Assembly: GCA_947044405.1 (NCBI GenBank)
Contig: CAMRHE010000011.1
Coordinates: 10,641,001 to 10,705,000, forward strand
Direction of reading: 5' to 3'
From: Leptodactylus fallax
Taxonomy: Eukaryota > Chordata > Amphibia > Anura > Leptodactylidae
DNA length: 64,000 bases
The notes under the pieces are model-generated. The model made no database searches. It was given only the letters and a program-made list of their open reading frames with translations, and had not been told where the DNA came from. Shown here in pieces: positions 1 through 13,149 of this stretch. Positions within the stretch are counted from its first letter, which is position 1; the number at the start of each line of letters is the position of its first letter. The position numbers were made by a program, and so were the translations under genes.

Positions 1-1
1 T

Positions 2-394
2 GAAACTCCTGAGAGTGATTGGACTGTGGCTCCTGAAGTTCCTAGATCACCAGTATCTTCTCCTTCAGGGAGACCTATGAACCCTCAAACTCCAGAATTC
101 GTACCTAGATCTTTGTCTACAGATGAGCAGGGATCTAGCTCTCCTACGCCACCAGCACCATCCCCTCCCATGGCAGACAACCCTAGTTTAGGGCCTGGAC
201 ATGCTAGTTTACCTCAGAGAGAGGTACGGAGAGGAGAGAGAATTAGACACCCTCCACCTATGCTGACATATGATAGTTTGGGGGACCCCAGATTTACTAC
301 TCAGCCTCATTTATACCATGCTTGGGTGGGTGCAGTGTCCACTTTGGTCAATATGTTACCAATTTTCGCTCCTGCTGGCATGTATACCTATTAA
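2..394 (+). pseudogene. C-terminal end of a Gypsy-like LTR retrotransposon pol
   Basis: The frame is open from the window edge to a TAA at 392-394, so only the C-terminal end is visible. The protein is a Pro/Ser-rich linker followed by a basic stretch and the motif RHPPPMLTYDSLGDPRF. A basic patch followed by TYDSLG-P is what I know from the tail of vertebrate Ty3/Gypsy pol, just past the integrase. It is followed within about 120 bases by a purine-rich tract and an LTR, which supports the reading. Catalytic domains lie outside the window, so the clade cannot be assigned. The visible part has no stop or frameshift. Confidence 0.55.
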
Positions 395-500
395 CCTGTT
401 GTGACTCTGTAAATGCAAAAGCAACCATATTGATATTGTCATTGGTAATGTTGACTGTATACTATGACTTTGTATGTCTTTGACGTGACGTAAAGATTTC

Positions 501-513
501 ACCAGAGGGAGAG
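501..513 (+). promoter_or_regulatory. Polypurine tract of the LTR element
   Basis: The purine-rich run AGAGGGAGAG sits directly before the TGTAG start of the LTR. This is the expected place for the plus-strand primer of an LTR retrotransposon. Confidence 0.6.
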
Positions 514-1506
514 TGTAGGGAACTGACATTTCTATTAGTATATAATGTATCTGGCTTCTTTGCCCCTGCAGTTTGGCTTCAGAGACCCCAGGCATTCAGT
601 GCAAGTTTTGTTTTGTAAATACAGTGAGTCAGACACATGTGAGGCAGAGCTGCTGGGGGGAGAGATGTGAGCAGAGCTGCTGAGACAGACATGTTATGTC
701 TGGGGGAGTCTAAGAGCCACTTGTTCCTCTTTACTTCACAGTATATAGTTACGTATGTGTTACCCCCTATATACTCACAGGACCTAGCTAGTAACCGTAG
801 TTAGGGATCCACATATATATATAGTTCAGGGCAGTGATAGGTTAGGCTTCCGAAGGCCAACTAGCTAGTTAGAGGCCCGGTGGCACTAGTAGTTTAGCTG
901 GCAGGTTAAGGACTCAGTGTTAGGGTAGTCAGGCCTGCATCTACTGCCGTCACCGTCGCCCTGTTTGCTGCCTGTGAAGAATCTCACCATCATCATCATC
1001 TCCTGATCGGCTGTCTGTCATCTCCTGGAAGAATCCGAGGATCCACAGTCATCCACAGGGGCCCCTGCATCTCTTCTGTTGCCTGGAGGTATTGTGCACT
1101 GGACTCTTGCTATATATATATATATATATACCCGGGTATATAACCTAAGACGGTTGAGGACTTGCTGGTTGTTGTAGTATTGCTGTGTTCTGAGTATATT
1201 TTATGTATGTATTATTACCCTGTTGATTCTTATAAAGCTACTGTTATAACCTTATGTGGTATCTGTATGTATTCTTCAGACTGTGATAATTGTAACAGGC
1301 TACTAACTGTACTTCATGGGTAAGTCCCAGGAAGAGATCCTCCCTGTAATACAGAGGCTCTATCCTGGGTGGAGGCACTGATATATTTCATATATGTTCC
1401 CACTCTTCCCTTCAGCGAAGGCTTCAGGTCCCATTATACACACAGGTCAGCGCCAGAGTCTGTTGCGGGAGGGATAATACTCATACCCCCCCCAAATAGG
1501 GCTACA
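514..1506 (+). repeat. 3' LTR of the Gypsy-like element
   Basis: It begins TGTAG and ends CTACA, a perfect 5-bp inverted terminus of the TG...CA type, and follows directly on the polypurine tract. It contains TATA-like stretches (around 1112-1140) that could be promoter elements. The 5' LTR and target-site duplication are outside the window, so the exact 3' edge rests on the inverted termini alone. Confidence 0.6.
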
Positions 1507-4500
1507 CATGATTAAATACAGACTATTGCTGATAGACTGCCTCACAATGTAATTGATTGGCTATAGCTGCATTAAGTCCCCAGGTCACTGGTACTTTTAC
1601 TTCTCAGTAAGTGAAACCCCCATTAATTTTAGCAGTATATTGTTGATGCACAGTAACAGCAAAACCATGCAGCCAGTAACCGATCCTATGTTTTTCATTT
1701 TCCACCTCAATGGAGCAGTAGTTTAGCATTGGTGACTGAAGGTAAAATAATGTCCTGAAGTGCTCAACATTATGCCAGTAACTACACTGTAATATTTATC
1801 AGTTTCTGCTGGCAGAGGTTGGAATGACATAGCATTATCCTTGACATTTTATACCTTGGCATTTTTATACTATGAAATCAGATTTTGAAACAGGGCAATT
1901 CCATACAAGCATTATTTCAGCATGTAGTATGAAAAACAGATGCAAACTACCACACTTTAATAGCAGTTTTGATCCATTAAAAAATTATACTGTTTTGTCA
2001 TGACCAGTTAATACTGAAAAAAAATCTGGACGTACCCTGTCATACATTAAATTATTGTAATTAATTGGGTTCTTTGTAATTTGTAAATTTTGACCAGGTT
2101 GAAAATGGAAAAAAAATTTAATTATATGTGATAATGTATTTCATTTTTAAAGTCTGTTATTTTGTCCTGATGAAGCAATCGATGAAATCGATGAATAATC
2201 AATGACTAATTATCCATTGTACTTGGTGCACAACAAACATTATACTATACTATATAAGTAATTCTCTAGCCAAAAGCATATGTCTCCACATGGTCCTAGA
2301 GGCTGATCCTTTAGACCCTGAGTTGTGTCTGGAGACTTCTGTGCAGAGCAAAGTAAAGAATATGTAGGTCCATTACTCGAGACATTGTAAAATACTTTTA
2401 CAATTGAATGAAATTCTTACTCACGTGTTGACCTATAAGGTAACATTATTGGAGGATTCAGCTTCTTATAAAAACATGGAAATTTATTGAAGTCTTCATG
2501 GAAAAACAGATATATGGAAAACTTCCAGCATAACAGAAATATCAGTCAATGTCTTACATCATAGGAGAAGTTCAGGGTTAGGTTTCTTCAAGATGGTTCT
2601 CTTGCAGACATCTTGGTTCATGCTTATTCATCCATGTGTGTTGGTCTTCTCCAGGTGTCTGAGGAAGTAGACAGACAGCAAGACAGGCCGAAAGACCCAG
2701 ACATGTGTGTCTGTTAATCATTTATATTCGTGAGAGGGGGTGTTCCCCAACATCCTTATACTTTCTACTACTGTATTTGGACAATACTAGAATAGTATAC
2801 CCTAACCACACCCATGTACCATAAGATACAAGAGTGTTGTCAGCAGAATAGACTTAACCCTTACAGGTCATGAATATTGAAATCTAATAATATTTAACAG
2901 ACATGTGCTCAGCCATGTCTTCCAGACAAGACAAGAAATACTGAACTGAATACTGAACATCAATGTAGAGACATCTGTTGCAATGTGGTTATATTACTAA
3001 TGTGAACTGTGTTGAAATGTCAGACTGTCCGCTAATCATAGTGGTGATCAAATGACTCCTATTGTGCCCTAAATGGGTTGTCCCACTATAGATAATTATC
3101 CCCTATCCACAGGATAGTAGATAATTGTCTGATCACTGGGAGTCTGATGGGTAAGGACCACCAAAGATCACAAAAACAGTGACCTGAAAGTTGGCATATC
3201 CATGGGTTTTTGGTCTTACTGTTATATTTTCTGGGTTCATTTTTCCTTTAATTAATAATAATAATTTTGTATTATTTTCTACCTAGCTAAAAATTAATGA
3301 ACAAAATTAAAAGATATTTTCCTGATTAGACAGTCATTAGACCATCTGTAGGATATACTTATCATTGTTGGATTTCCCAAAAATTCCCCTTTTGTGGTGC
3401 CTCTTCCAACTCTTATCTATATATTTATGTGGGCAGACAGATACTGGTGAGTAAAAAAACTGCCTATAAGTTTATAAAAACAGCATAGTAACAGTGGGGT
3501 ATGTAACCAGCCCTGTACTGGGCAACCGCTGGGGTCCTTGTGAATTGTTTTAAATGTGTTTTAAGGGTGTTATATGGGGGTTTGATCTTTAATATGGTGC
3601 AGGATTCATAAACATTTTGGGTCAACAATCATTTTTGCTTCAGTTGTATAAATACATTTAAATTGAAGACCCATATTTCTTCTCCTACTCCATAAAGTAT
3701 ATTATGTATTTTTCTCTTTCTGTTATCTGTACTCCATCTGGGCTTTCTTCATTTTTCCCTGTCTCATGAAAGATCATATTTTACATGTTGGGTAGTAAAC
3801 AGCAAATAGCACATCAGTGTGTTGTCTGAGAAGAGTAATCACAACAATACCTTTGTAACAGTAAGTTATTTTATAAGTCATTCTTATTTTAAAAAAAAAG
3901 TTTTCACTCAATAATACACAAAATGTTTCAAAAGAAGTTAAACTTTCTCTTGCACATAACAAGTAAATAACTAGTAACAAGTAAGTTAAGCAAATTACAT
4001 TAACTTCCTGAAATTTGTAATGGTAATAAATTTTTAACAGTTTTACAGTCAAAGACTTTAAGAGGCCTACAATACCTAATAGATGACATTGCCGCTTTGT
4101 CATATGCACAAAAATTAACACTGATGAACAAGTTAAAGCTCAAATTAAAGTGAAAAAATAGTTTTTGAGCCAAATCAGAAGGTCATATAATAAGAAATTT
4201 AAGATCAATTAAGCGGATGTCAGAAGAATAAAAACTATGAATAGAAGTCACCTTTCTCCATTTGCTAGCTGCAATACTTTATATATGCTGGAAATAAATA
4301 GTAACCTTGGTAACACAGATATATTCAATAATGAAAGATGGTAATAGGTCAGAAAATGTGGTACAGTATCTTACTTTCACTTACATATTTTAGAACTGTA
4401 GAAAAGAATGTTACATTTGTTCAGAAAATGATTTGGGTCAAAATTCAATATTAGTTATACCATCAGTACTATAGGTAATTTCTGGAGAATCATGAAGAAT

Positions 4501-5740
4501 AAGTAATATGAAAAAAATGTATTGACAAAGTTTCAGATTCAAAAAGAGCTGAATGTGCTGAATATATGTATATCTTCAGATAGGTCTATGTTCTGTGATT
4601 TGTAGTAAATAGGTACAGTGTGGAATTCTTCAGATTACTATATCTTCATCTAAATGTATTATTTAGTTTTTTCTTCATTTATCACTAACCCTCCTGAAAT
4701 AACATATTGGAAATAAGATGATTTTTTTTTACATCAATTTTTTTTGCTAATTTAAATTATACAAAATCTCCCCTATTGATTTTTATCAAAATCTATTTTG
4801 TTTTCTTATTTTTTGCTTATTTTCTCCACAATAACTGCTGAAACAAACAAGCAAACAGTTATAAAATTAAAGGGTGTAAAAACACAGCTACAGTCCTTCT
4901 AAACACCCTGGGGATGGTAAAACCAGATCATGAAGTTTAATAATCTTAGCACCAAATCCTCCCTTCTGGTTCACTATTCAAATCTTTTGTTGATTAGTAG
5001 ACAGTGGATTAAAAAGGGGGTATGAATATTAATTGTTCAAGTTTTTAAATTCACCCCCCTGTATGGGATGGGGGTTGTTTACTCTTGAAATGTTTATTTG
5101 TCCATCAAGTCAACCAGGGAAAATTGTATTAACCAATCCCAGCTAACAAAACTCCCACCCATCTCTCCTCCCATGGCTCCAGTTTGCTCTGGAATTAAGT
5201 ATTCCTCTTGGATAGTTCAAAGACCTGTATAGACAGACAAAACCAAAAATAAAGTTCCACAGACATGTACATTAGGCTTTCATCAAGAAATCAGGATTAT
5301 TAAATTTTATTTGAAATTTTTGAAAATTTGAAAATTATTTGAAAATTTTTACATTTTTTAAAAACACAAAATCCTTTTTTTTATTCCCATATCTTTCTTT
5401 GTATATAGAGGTTTGTTCTATTTAGCACATTGATGGCTGACATTCCTTTGATTTTGAAACATGTTATAGACTATTCTCACAATACTACATTTACTTTAAA
5501 ATACCACAGTGTGTCTAGGCATTTTAAAAATTCATCATATCAGCAATCATAACCTTTTGAAGGCATTTGCTTTTCAAAGGGTTAATAGAGGTCCTATCGG
5601 AGGTGATCTTTTCAAAATTCAGTATTGAAGTGAGATACTATGACCTTAGGTCTTAATGAAAAATGTGATCTGCTTTGACTGATAAAATCTGTATCTTTGT
5701 CCTCAGTAAAGACAATTTTCTTTTTATTATTATTAGAAAG
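1507..5740. other. AT-rich intergenic or intronic DNA, no gene recognised
   Basis: No open frame here looks like a protein: frames are short and low-complexity. A short degenerate piece at about 3075-3175 (see separate entry) is the only repeat I can point to. The longest frame, 3774-4121 on the minus strand, has no recognisable motif. Confidence 0.5.
3075..3175. repeat. Short anuran-type MITE or SINE fragment
   Basis: The stretch around GGTTGTCCCACTATAGATAA followed by CCCCTATCCACAGGATAG and a phrase like 'GATCACTGGGAGTCTGATGG' resembles a very abundant short repeat of frog genomes. It includes a small inverted repeat (CTATCC/GGATAG). Class is not certain. Confidence 0.4.
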
Positions 5741-5773
5741 ACACACACACACAAATATATATATATAGATATG

Positions 5774-5837
<64 letters not shown>

Positions 5838-5840
5838 TCC
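5741..5840. repeat. Microsatellite, (AC)n/(AT)n then (TTTC)n
   Basis: A short CA/TA run is followed by about 17 TTTC units from roughly 5771 to 5839. The long frame through it is a translation of the repeat and not a gene. Confidence 0.95.
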
Positions 5841-5922
5841 TTCTACAGTATATTGTTAATGCATTTCATTGTAAGATGCTATGGTATATTTTTGACAGGG
5901 AATTTCATTGATAATAATACAG

Positions 5923-6050
5923 ATCAGTGATTCTGCATATCCCTGCTGACCTGTGCAACCTAGAAAAGATTTTGTATTTTGATCTTTTGTTACCACTCAT
6001 CAAAGATTTACACAGACCTCATGAGGACTTTGAGATCCTTATGACTGCAG
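5923..6050 (+). other. Possible short host exon (weak)
   Basis: A 128-base stretch is bounded by AATACAG on the left and CTGCAG|GTAAGC on the right, a very good donor match. One frame (codons from 5924) is open over 42 codons and reads as a balanced, non-repetitive peptide containing DLCNLEKILYFDLLLPLIKD and then HEDFEILMTAG. I do not recognise the protein. Forty-two open codons can arise by chance, the acceptor has a poor pyrimidine tract, and no second exon was found. It is reported because it is the only stretch in the window that looks like host coding sequence. Confidence 0.2.
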
Positions 6051-6530
6051 GTAAGCTGATGACATGTTAGTGCATCCTGCCTACATTGATCATGGAGTGT
6101 AAGCCCAGGCAAATTATTGCATAATACAATCATGTTTATCATCGGTGACTGATGATGTGTCACCATGAAACACCTTTTACATACAATGTGACCAGACTTA
6201 ACTAATCTCCAGTTTAGCTAACTAATGCAATTTCTCATAAAAGCAATTCATTACATGGCTAATAAACACTGCAATTCACACCTTTTCACTTTTGTGTACT
6301 AATGCCAACCCTGTAATCGTGTACTAAAATGAAAAAGAATCCTGTCCTAACAGATAGTTAAAAAGTAACTTTTAAATAAATACCTTTAAAAAATAACTTA
6401 TGAAAAGAGTCAATCAGTGCAAATATAATGTGACGCAGTGAATTAAATTGGAACCATTTTACCAATTGGTCAGTAAATTCTGGTAATGGGGGACAAAAAT
6501 TACGTCTTCACAGTGGATCACGGAGACCTA

Positions 6531-7100
6531 CAGTTGAAACCAGAAGTTTACATACACTATATAAAAAGACACATATGCATGTTTTTCTCACTATCTGACA
6601 TGAAATCAGAATAATCCTTTTCCATTTTAGGTCAATTAGGATTACCAAAGTTATTTATATGTGCCAACTTCCAGAATAATGGGGGAGAGAGATTTTTTAA
6701 GGCATTTTTGTGACATTCTGCAAAGTCAAAAGTTTACATACATTTCATTAGTATGTGGTACCATTGCCCTTAAACTGTATGACTTGGGTCAAACGTTTTG
6801 GATATCCTTCCACAAGCTTCTCACAATAGTTGGTAGGAATTTGGGCTCATTCCTTCTGATAGAACTGGTGTAACTGAGCCATGCTTGTAGGCCGCCTTGC
6901 TCGCACCTGCCTTTTCAGCTTTGCCCATAAATTTTCAATAAGATTGAGATCAGGGCTTTGTGATGGCCACTCCAAAACATTGACTTTGTTATCTTTAAGC
7001 CACTTTGTAACCAGTTTGGCAGTATGCTTTGGGTAATTGTCCATTTGGAAGACCCATTTGAGCCCAAGCTTCAACTTCCTGAGATGTTCAACATCTTGAG
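6531..7100 (-). mobile_element. Tc1/mariner element, IR/DR type, terminal inverted repeat and 3' half
   Basis: After TA at 6529-6530 the sequence starts CAGTTGAAACCAGAAGTTTA, close to the Sleeping Beauty/IR-DR class of Tc1 ends. A second related direct repeat (AAAAGTTTACATACATTTC) lies inside at about 6727, as expected for two transposase binding sites per end. The minus strand then encodes the transposase C-terminus. The other half is missing and replaced by an inverted copy (7123-7411). Confidence 0.85.
6748..7100 (-). pseudogene. Tc1-like transposase, C-terminal half (broken)
   Basis: The translation shows the second catalytic Asp in QMDNYPKH, the third catalytic residue in SPDLNLIENLW (Glu kept), and a tail ending KGNGTTY before a natural TAA at 6748-6750. 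This is the DDE catalytic domain of a cut-and-paste DNA transposase. A TGA interrupts the frame near 6845, where a Trp codon (TGG) would be expected by family knowledge. The DNA-binding N-terminus and first Asp are absent, so it cannot make an active enzyme. Confidence 0.85.
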
Positions 7101-7122
7101 ATGTTGCTTCAGTATTGCCACA

Positions 7123-7411
<289 letters not shown>

Positions 7412-8930
7412 GAGTCTTCAGGGCCTTCTTGAAGCTTGTGACTGTGGGGGATAGTCTTATCTGTCTTGGTAATGAGTTCCAGAGTATGGGGGAAGCACGG
7501 GAGAAGTCTTGGAGATGGTTGTGAGAGGAGTGGATAAGAGCAGAGCAGAGTAGGAGGTCTTTGGAGGATCGGAGGTTTCGTGTGGGCAGGTAGCGGGAGA
7601 TTAGGTCAGAGATATGAGGAGGGGACAGGTTGTGAATGGCTTTGTATGTCAGCGTAAGTAATTTGAACTCTATTCACTGGGCAACGAGTAGCCAGTGAAA
7701 GGATTGGCAGAGGGGAGCTGCTGATGAAGAACGAGGGGAGAGGTGTATTATGCGAACAGCACAGTTTAAGGTGAACTGAAGGGGGGCGAGAGTATTTGCT
7801 GGGAGGCCATGGAGAAGGGTGTTACAGTAGTCTAGGCAGGAGATTATGAGGGCGTGGACTAGCATCTTTGTAGTTTGAGGTGAGAAAGGAGCGGATTCGA
7901 TGGATGTTCTTGAGTTGGAGGCGGCAGGAGGTTTTGAGGGTTTGAATATGAGGCTTGAAGGATAGGTCAGAGTGTAAGGTTATCCCAAGGCAGTGGACCA
8001 ATGGGACTGGGGTGAGTGTGGTTCCATTAACTTTGATAGATAGGTCAGGTAGAGGGGCCTTGTGAGGAGGGGTGAAGATGAACTCCATTTTCTTCATGTT
8101 GATTTTCAGAAAGAGGGAGGACAGAAAGGAGGCTACGGCTGCTAGACATTCTGGGACTTTGGACAACAGAGAGGTAATGTCTGGTCCAGAGAGATCCAGA
8201 GAGATATGTTTTAGTGTAGTCAGCGTAGCAATGGTATTGAAAACCATGAGATTCTATGAGTTGGCCAAGGCCGAGGGTGTAGATGGAGAACAGGAGGGGT
8301 CCTAGGACGGAGCCTTGGGGGACACCTACAGAAAGAGGGTGTGGCTGGGAGGTGGTGTGTGAGTGTCAGACACTGAACGTGCAGTTGGTGAGGTATGAGG
8401 AGACCCAGGAAAGGGCCAGGTCTGAGAGGCTAAGGAATGAGAGCGTTTCTAACAGGAGAGAATGGTCGACTGTGTCAAAGGCAGAGGAGAGGTCAAGGAG
8501 GAGGAGGATAGAGTAGTGACGCTTGGCTTTGGCAGTTAGAAGGTCATTAGTGACTTTAGTTAGGGCAGTTTCTGTGGGGTGATGGAGTCTGAAGCCTGAC
8601 TGTAGTCTGTCAAAGAGCACGTTGGATGAGAGATAGGAGGATAGTTTGGAGTGGACGTGTTTCTCCAGCAATTTTTAGGCATATGGGAGCAATGAGATGG
8701 GGCGATAGTTGGCTGGAGAAGACAGGTTGAGGGAGAGTTTCTTAAGTATAGGAGTGACGGTAGCATGTTTGAAGGTGGATGGGAAGGATGCATTGGTTAG
8801 GGATAGGTTGAAGAGATGGGTTAGGGCAGGAGTAATGACTTCAGTGAGTTTGGGGATGAGATGTGACTGGATCGAGTCAAGCGTGCAGGAGGTGAGGTGG
8901 GATTTAGAGATTAGGGTGGAGAGCTAAACT
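7412..8930 (-). pseudogene. L2/CR1-group LINE reverse transcriptase fragment
   Basis: Reading the minus strand from 8930 down, RT motifs appear in order: NYRPISLLP, LQSGFRLHHPTETALTKV, LDLSSAFDTVDH (motif A), [13 protein letters not shown] (motif B), then GITLHSDLSFKPHI and LDYCNTLLHGLPANTLAPLQ. This order and wording fit the L2 branch of LINEs, which copy their RNA into a nicked target. The 5' part, including the endonuclease, is missing. The reading is broken: an in-frame TAA follows the LLPYA motif and there is a frame change before the end. Motif C reads YADY where YADD is required, so the polymerase would be dead. Confidence 0.85.
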
Positions 8931-9270
8931 TAAACTTCTCCACAACTTTTTTCTGACCTGTCTGGTGAGTCCCTTTTACTTCATGATGCTGTTTATTCAC
9001 TAGTGTTCTCTAACAAACCACTGAGGCCTTCACAGAACAGATGTATTTATACTGAGACTAAATTACACAAAGCTGGAGTCTATTAACTAATTAAGTGACT
9101 TCTGAAGGCAATTGATTGCACTGGATTTTATTTAGGGGTATCAAAGTACAGGGGGCTGAATACTTTTGCATGTCAAACTTTTCAGATTTTTCTTTGATTA
9201 AAATTTTGAAAACAATGTATCATTTTCGTTCCATTTCACAATTATGTGCTAAATTTGTGTTGTCGTTTTT
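8931..9270 (-). mobile_element. 5' end of a Tc1/mariner element (fragment)
   Basis: On the minus strand the first codons of a transposase start at 8984 and include a stretch ending VVEKFK, very like the N-terminus of the intact transposase at 20570. A stop replaces codon 3. Upstream sequence up to about 9265 carries a 5' leader with the phrase GGGGGCTGAATACTTTTGCA. The outer end of the inverted repeat is lost. It is abutted by the LINE fragment in what would be about codon 17. Confidence 0.7.
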
Positions 9271-9505
9271 TTTTGCATTTGGAACGTTCTTTGCTAATTA
9301 ATTCTCCAATATTTATTTATATCATGTGCCAGTGTTTATCAAAACAGGACTCATAACGGAGTAATCATTATTATTTTATTATTATTATCTTTTGTATTCT
9401 GATCTCTATTGATGCAATACTACGTTTCTTACATTGTGCAGCTCAGACTAGGTTACCTGAAGAATGATATACATTTTAAATGTATTTATTGCTGTATTTT
9501 GTATA

Positions 9506-10563
9506 CAGTGGGGGGAAAAAGTATTTAGTCAGACACCAATTGTGCAAGTTCTCCCACTTCAAAAAATGAGAGAGGCCTGTAATTGACATCATAGGTAGAC
9601 CTCAACTATGAGAGACAAAATGAGAAAACATATCTAGAAACTCACATTGTCTGATTTTTTAAGAATTTATTTGTAAATTATTGTGGAAAATAAGTATTTG
9701 GTCACCTACAAACAAGCAAGATTTCTGGCTCTCACAGACCTGTAACTTCTTCTTTAAGAGGCTCCTCTGTCCTCCACTCATTACATGTAGTAATGGCACC
9801 TGTTTGAAATTGTTATCAGTATAAAAGACATTTGTCCACAACCTCAAACAGTCACACTCCAAACTCCACTATGGTGAAGACCAAAGAGCTGTGGAAGGAC
9901 ACCAGAAACAAAATTGTAGACCTGCACTAGGCTGGGAAGACTGAATCTGCAATAGGCAAGCAGCTTGGTGTGAAGAAATCAACTGTGGGAGCAATAATTA
10001 GACCAGATGTGCTGAGAAAGTCTGATGGTATATAGCAATGCATTAAAATTAAAGGACCATTAAAATAAGATTAATAGGACCAATAAAATAGAATATATAA
10101 TTTCTTATATGATGCCTCATATCATCCCCCAATTTTTCTTTCTCTTCTTTTCTTTTATATAATAATAATAGAGCATGAAAAATACATTAAAAAGTAGTAT
10201 ATTCATCTGTATGGCAGCAACCATATTTTCCCCCTCCATCTCCCCTTCTTATGCTAGGGAACATGAGCCAGGAAGTTTAGGGGGAGAGTGCAGGCTTTAG
10301 GCTGCACACTTTTTGTCTATACAGTGAGTATGGCAATTTGTTGGAAGGAATCCCCCAAGTAATTGACAGTATGACAGAGATATGAACAGTATTACCACTA
10401 ACATCAGCAGTAACAGTGCCAGCTGTCATGTACACACAGTGACACCAGCCAGCTGTACCTGATTAACTCACATTCACAGCAATATACCCTATTACAGTTA
10501 CATCTTTTTAAGTGGGAGAACTTGCACAATTGGTGGCTGACTAAATACTTTTTTTCCCCACTG
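9506..10563 (+). mobile_element. Tc1/mariner element with both ends and a foreign interior
   Basis: TA (9504-9505) is followed by CAGTGGGGGGAAAAAGTATT, and the other end is CCCCACTG followed by TA (10564-10565). The two ends form an inverted repeat that reads through TTAGTCAG and TTGTGCAAGTTCTCCCACTT. The first 500 bases match the 5' part of the copies at 21812 and 32560. From about 10004 to 10500 the expected transposase is replaced by unrelated sequence. It is therefore a possibly mobile non-autonomous chimera. Confidence 0.85.
9871..10003 (+). pseudogene. Tc1-like transposase N-terminal fragment
   Basis: Starts [19 protein letters not shown], then a TAG, then a helix-turn-helix-like stretch [10 protein letters not shown], where homology stops at about 10003. 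The same N-terminus is seen at 32926 and, on the minus strand, at 23998. Only about 44 codons of the paired DNA-binding domain remain and there is no catalytic domain. Confidence 0.8.
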
Positions 10564-10599
10564 TAACTATCCTTTGTTGGGACTACTAGCACACATATT

Positions 10600-10865
10600 A
10601 GCCTTTTTTTTTTTGACAATAACAACCCACATAGCGTGCATAGCGTCTCCAAGGGGGGAGTGTACACACCACTGAGATCTCGCGAGATCTAGATAATCAC
10701 GCGCATGCTCAGTTTGAAATCTAATGGTGACAACTAGCTGGATCCATAGCACATGTGCAATCAATATACTAAAATGCTGTCTCAACCTGCCTATATAAGC
10801 TGCATTATGGCTAGGTGCATTTATTATCCCTGAGGAAGCCTGTTTAGCAAGCGATATGCATGGGG
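10600..10865 (+). promoter_or_regulatory. Putative retroelement promoter with CGCG palindrome and TATA
   Basis: A perfect 16-bp palindrome AGATCTCGCGAGATCT lies at 10675-10690 and contains TCTCGCGAGA, the known vertebrate CGCG element bound by BANP or Kaiso-type proteins. About 100 bases on, CTATATAAGC (10791-10800) is a good TATA box. Then CCTGAGGAAGCCTG and GCGATATGCATGGGG (10831-10865) resemble the GAGGAAGC...GCGAAACGCGT leader motif that I associate with Penelope-like elements in frogs. No gene body follows, so this would be an isolated 5' fragment. Confidence 0.4.
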
Positions 10866-11269
10866 TGATGGCAGTGGATCTATCATTTGGTAGGCATTAT
10901 TATTTTTAGTGATATCCATGATATGTAGGTCTTTTCTATAGTGACTTATATTATGATTTATATTGTCTTTGTTGTATGACCTGTCTTTATATATTTTCAC
11001 AATATTATATTTATATATATTGATCACAAATCACGTGGTAACTTGTATCAGTATTATTTATTCATTGTTTTCCTTTTTATATTTCACAGATGGCAATTGT
11101 TTGTATAGATTGTGTGGCTGCATTGGCAGGGTCAGCTTCATAGGTTACATATTCCACACACAGTGTGCACATACAGATTTGAATAGACCTCACCAACTAC
11201 TATATGTTTTTATTTTTTTACATTTTAACCCTTTAAAAAATACAAATCATTTAAAAAAAAAATAATCTT

Positions 11270-12060
11270 TTTTTTCTGCCGCCCAGATGTACTTTTTATT
11301 TATTGAATTTCAGGGTTTGTCCAATGTTTTGATTTCTTTTTGTTCACATTTTTATGGGAGGTGAATAAATGGTGTTCTGGCTCTTTTGATTTTTTTTTTT
11401 TGTTTTTTTCCCCGCTACAGCGTTTGCCATAAGGGAAAAATGTTTTGATAGGTTTGTAGACAGGGATTTTTCAGACATGGGGATGTATATTTGTTAACGT
11501 TAGTTTTTTGTTTATTTGTATTTCAAATCTAGGGAAAGGGGGTAAGTTGAATTTTTATTTTTTTTCAAAATGTTTTAACTATTTTATTACCCCCACCTAG
11601 CGGTCTGAGACATGCAATCTTTTCATTGTTGGTCCCACAAACTGCATTAAAGAGATTTGCTACATAATTATTGATGCTGGTCATGGACCAGCCTTAATAG
11701 CTATATTCCTATGACAGGCCTGGGAGCCTTTATTAGGCTCCCGGCTGTCATAGAAACAGGATGGCTCCCATAATCTTACCGCAGGAGCCATCCTGCAACT
11801 GCAACAGTACGGTGGGGTCCGGTGAGGACCATCTCTGGGGGGCTCCTGGGACACTCAGATGGCAATATAAAAAAGCAATGCCCGCAATCAGAGTGAACTC
11901 TATTGTGGGCTTGAACTCCGGGTCTCCGCTGTGTGATACAGCGGAGACCCGGTGGCTATGGAGACTGCTCTGCATCTTTAAAGACCCATACTATTACTGC
12001 AGCTGCAGGGTTAAGGATAGGATTGGCCTTGTCTTCAAGGGGTTATACAATATTGCTTTG
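11270..12060. repeat. Degenerate DNA-transposon-like repeat with perfect hairpins
   Basis: T-rich flank, then GC-richer sequence with several short palindromes: GGGAGCC/GGCTCCC around 11710-11731, an 11-bp stem AGGATGGCTCC/GGAGCCATCCT at 11758-11792, and a perfect 15-bp stem CCGGGTCTCCGCTGT (11918-11932) with its complement at 11938-11952. The layout resembles the non-autonomous repeats at 27330 and 56541. No coding sequence is left. Confidence 0.5.
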
Positions 12061-12206
12061 GTGGAATTGTAATTTAAAACATATCTGCAATTATAAAACA
12101 TTTTTTCATAAATTAATATTATAGCTGAATATAAGAAACTTTGCAAAATGTCTTATTTAGAAAATTTGTTTCCTTCTCTATTTATCAAGCAGACTTACTT
12201 TTTACA

Positions 12207-13145
<939 letters not shown>

Positions 13146-13149
13146 GTAT

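Noticed and set aside
5675..5911. 78-codon frame rich in SFFL repeats
   Set aside because: It is a translation of the (TTTC)n microsatellite.
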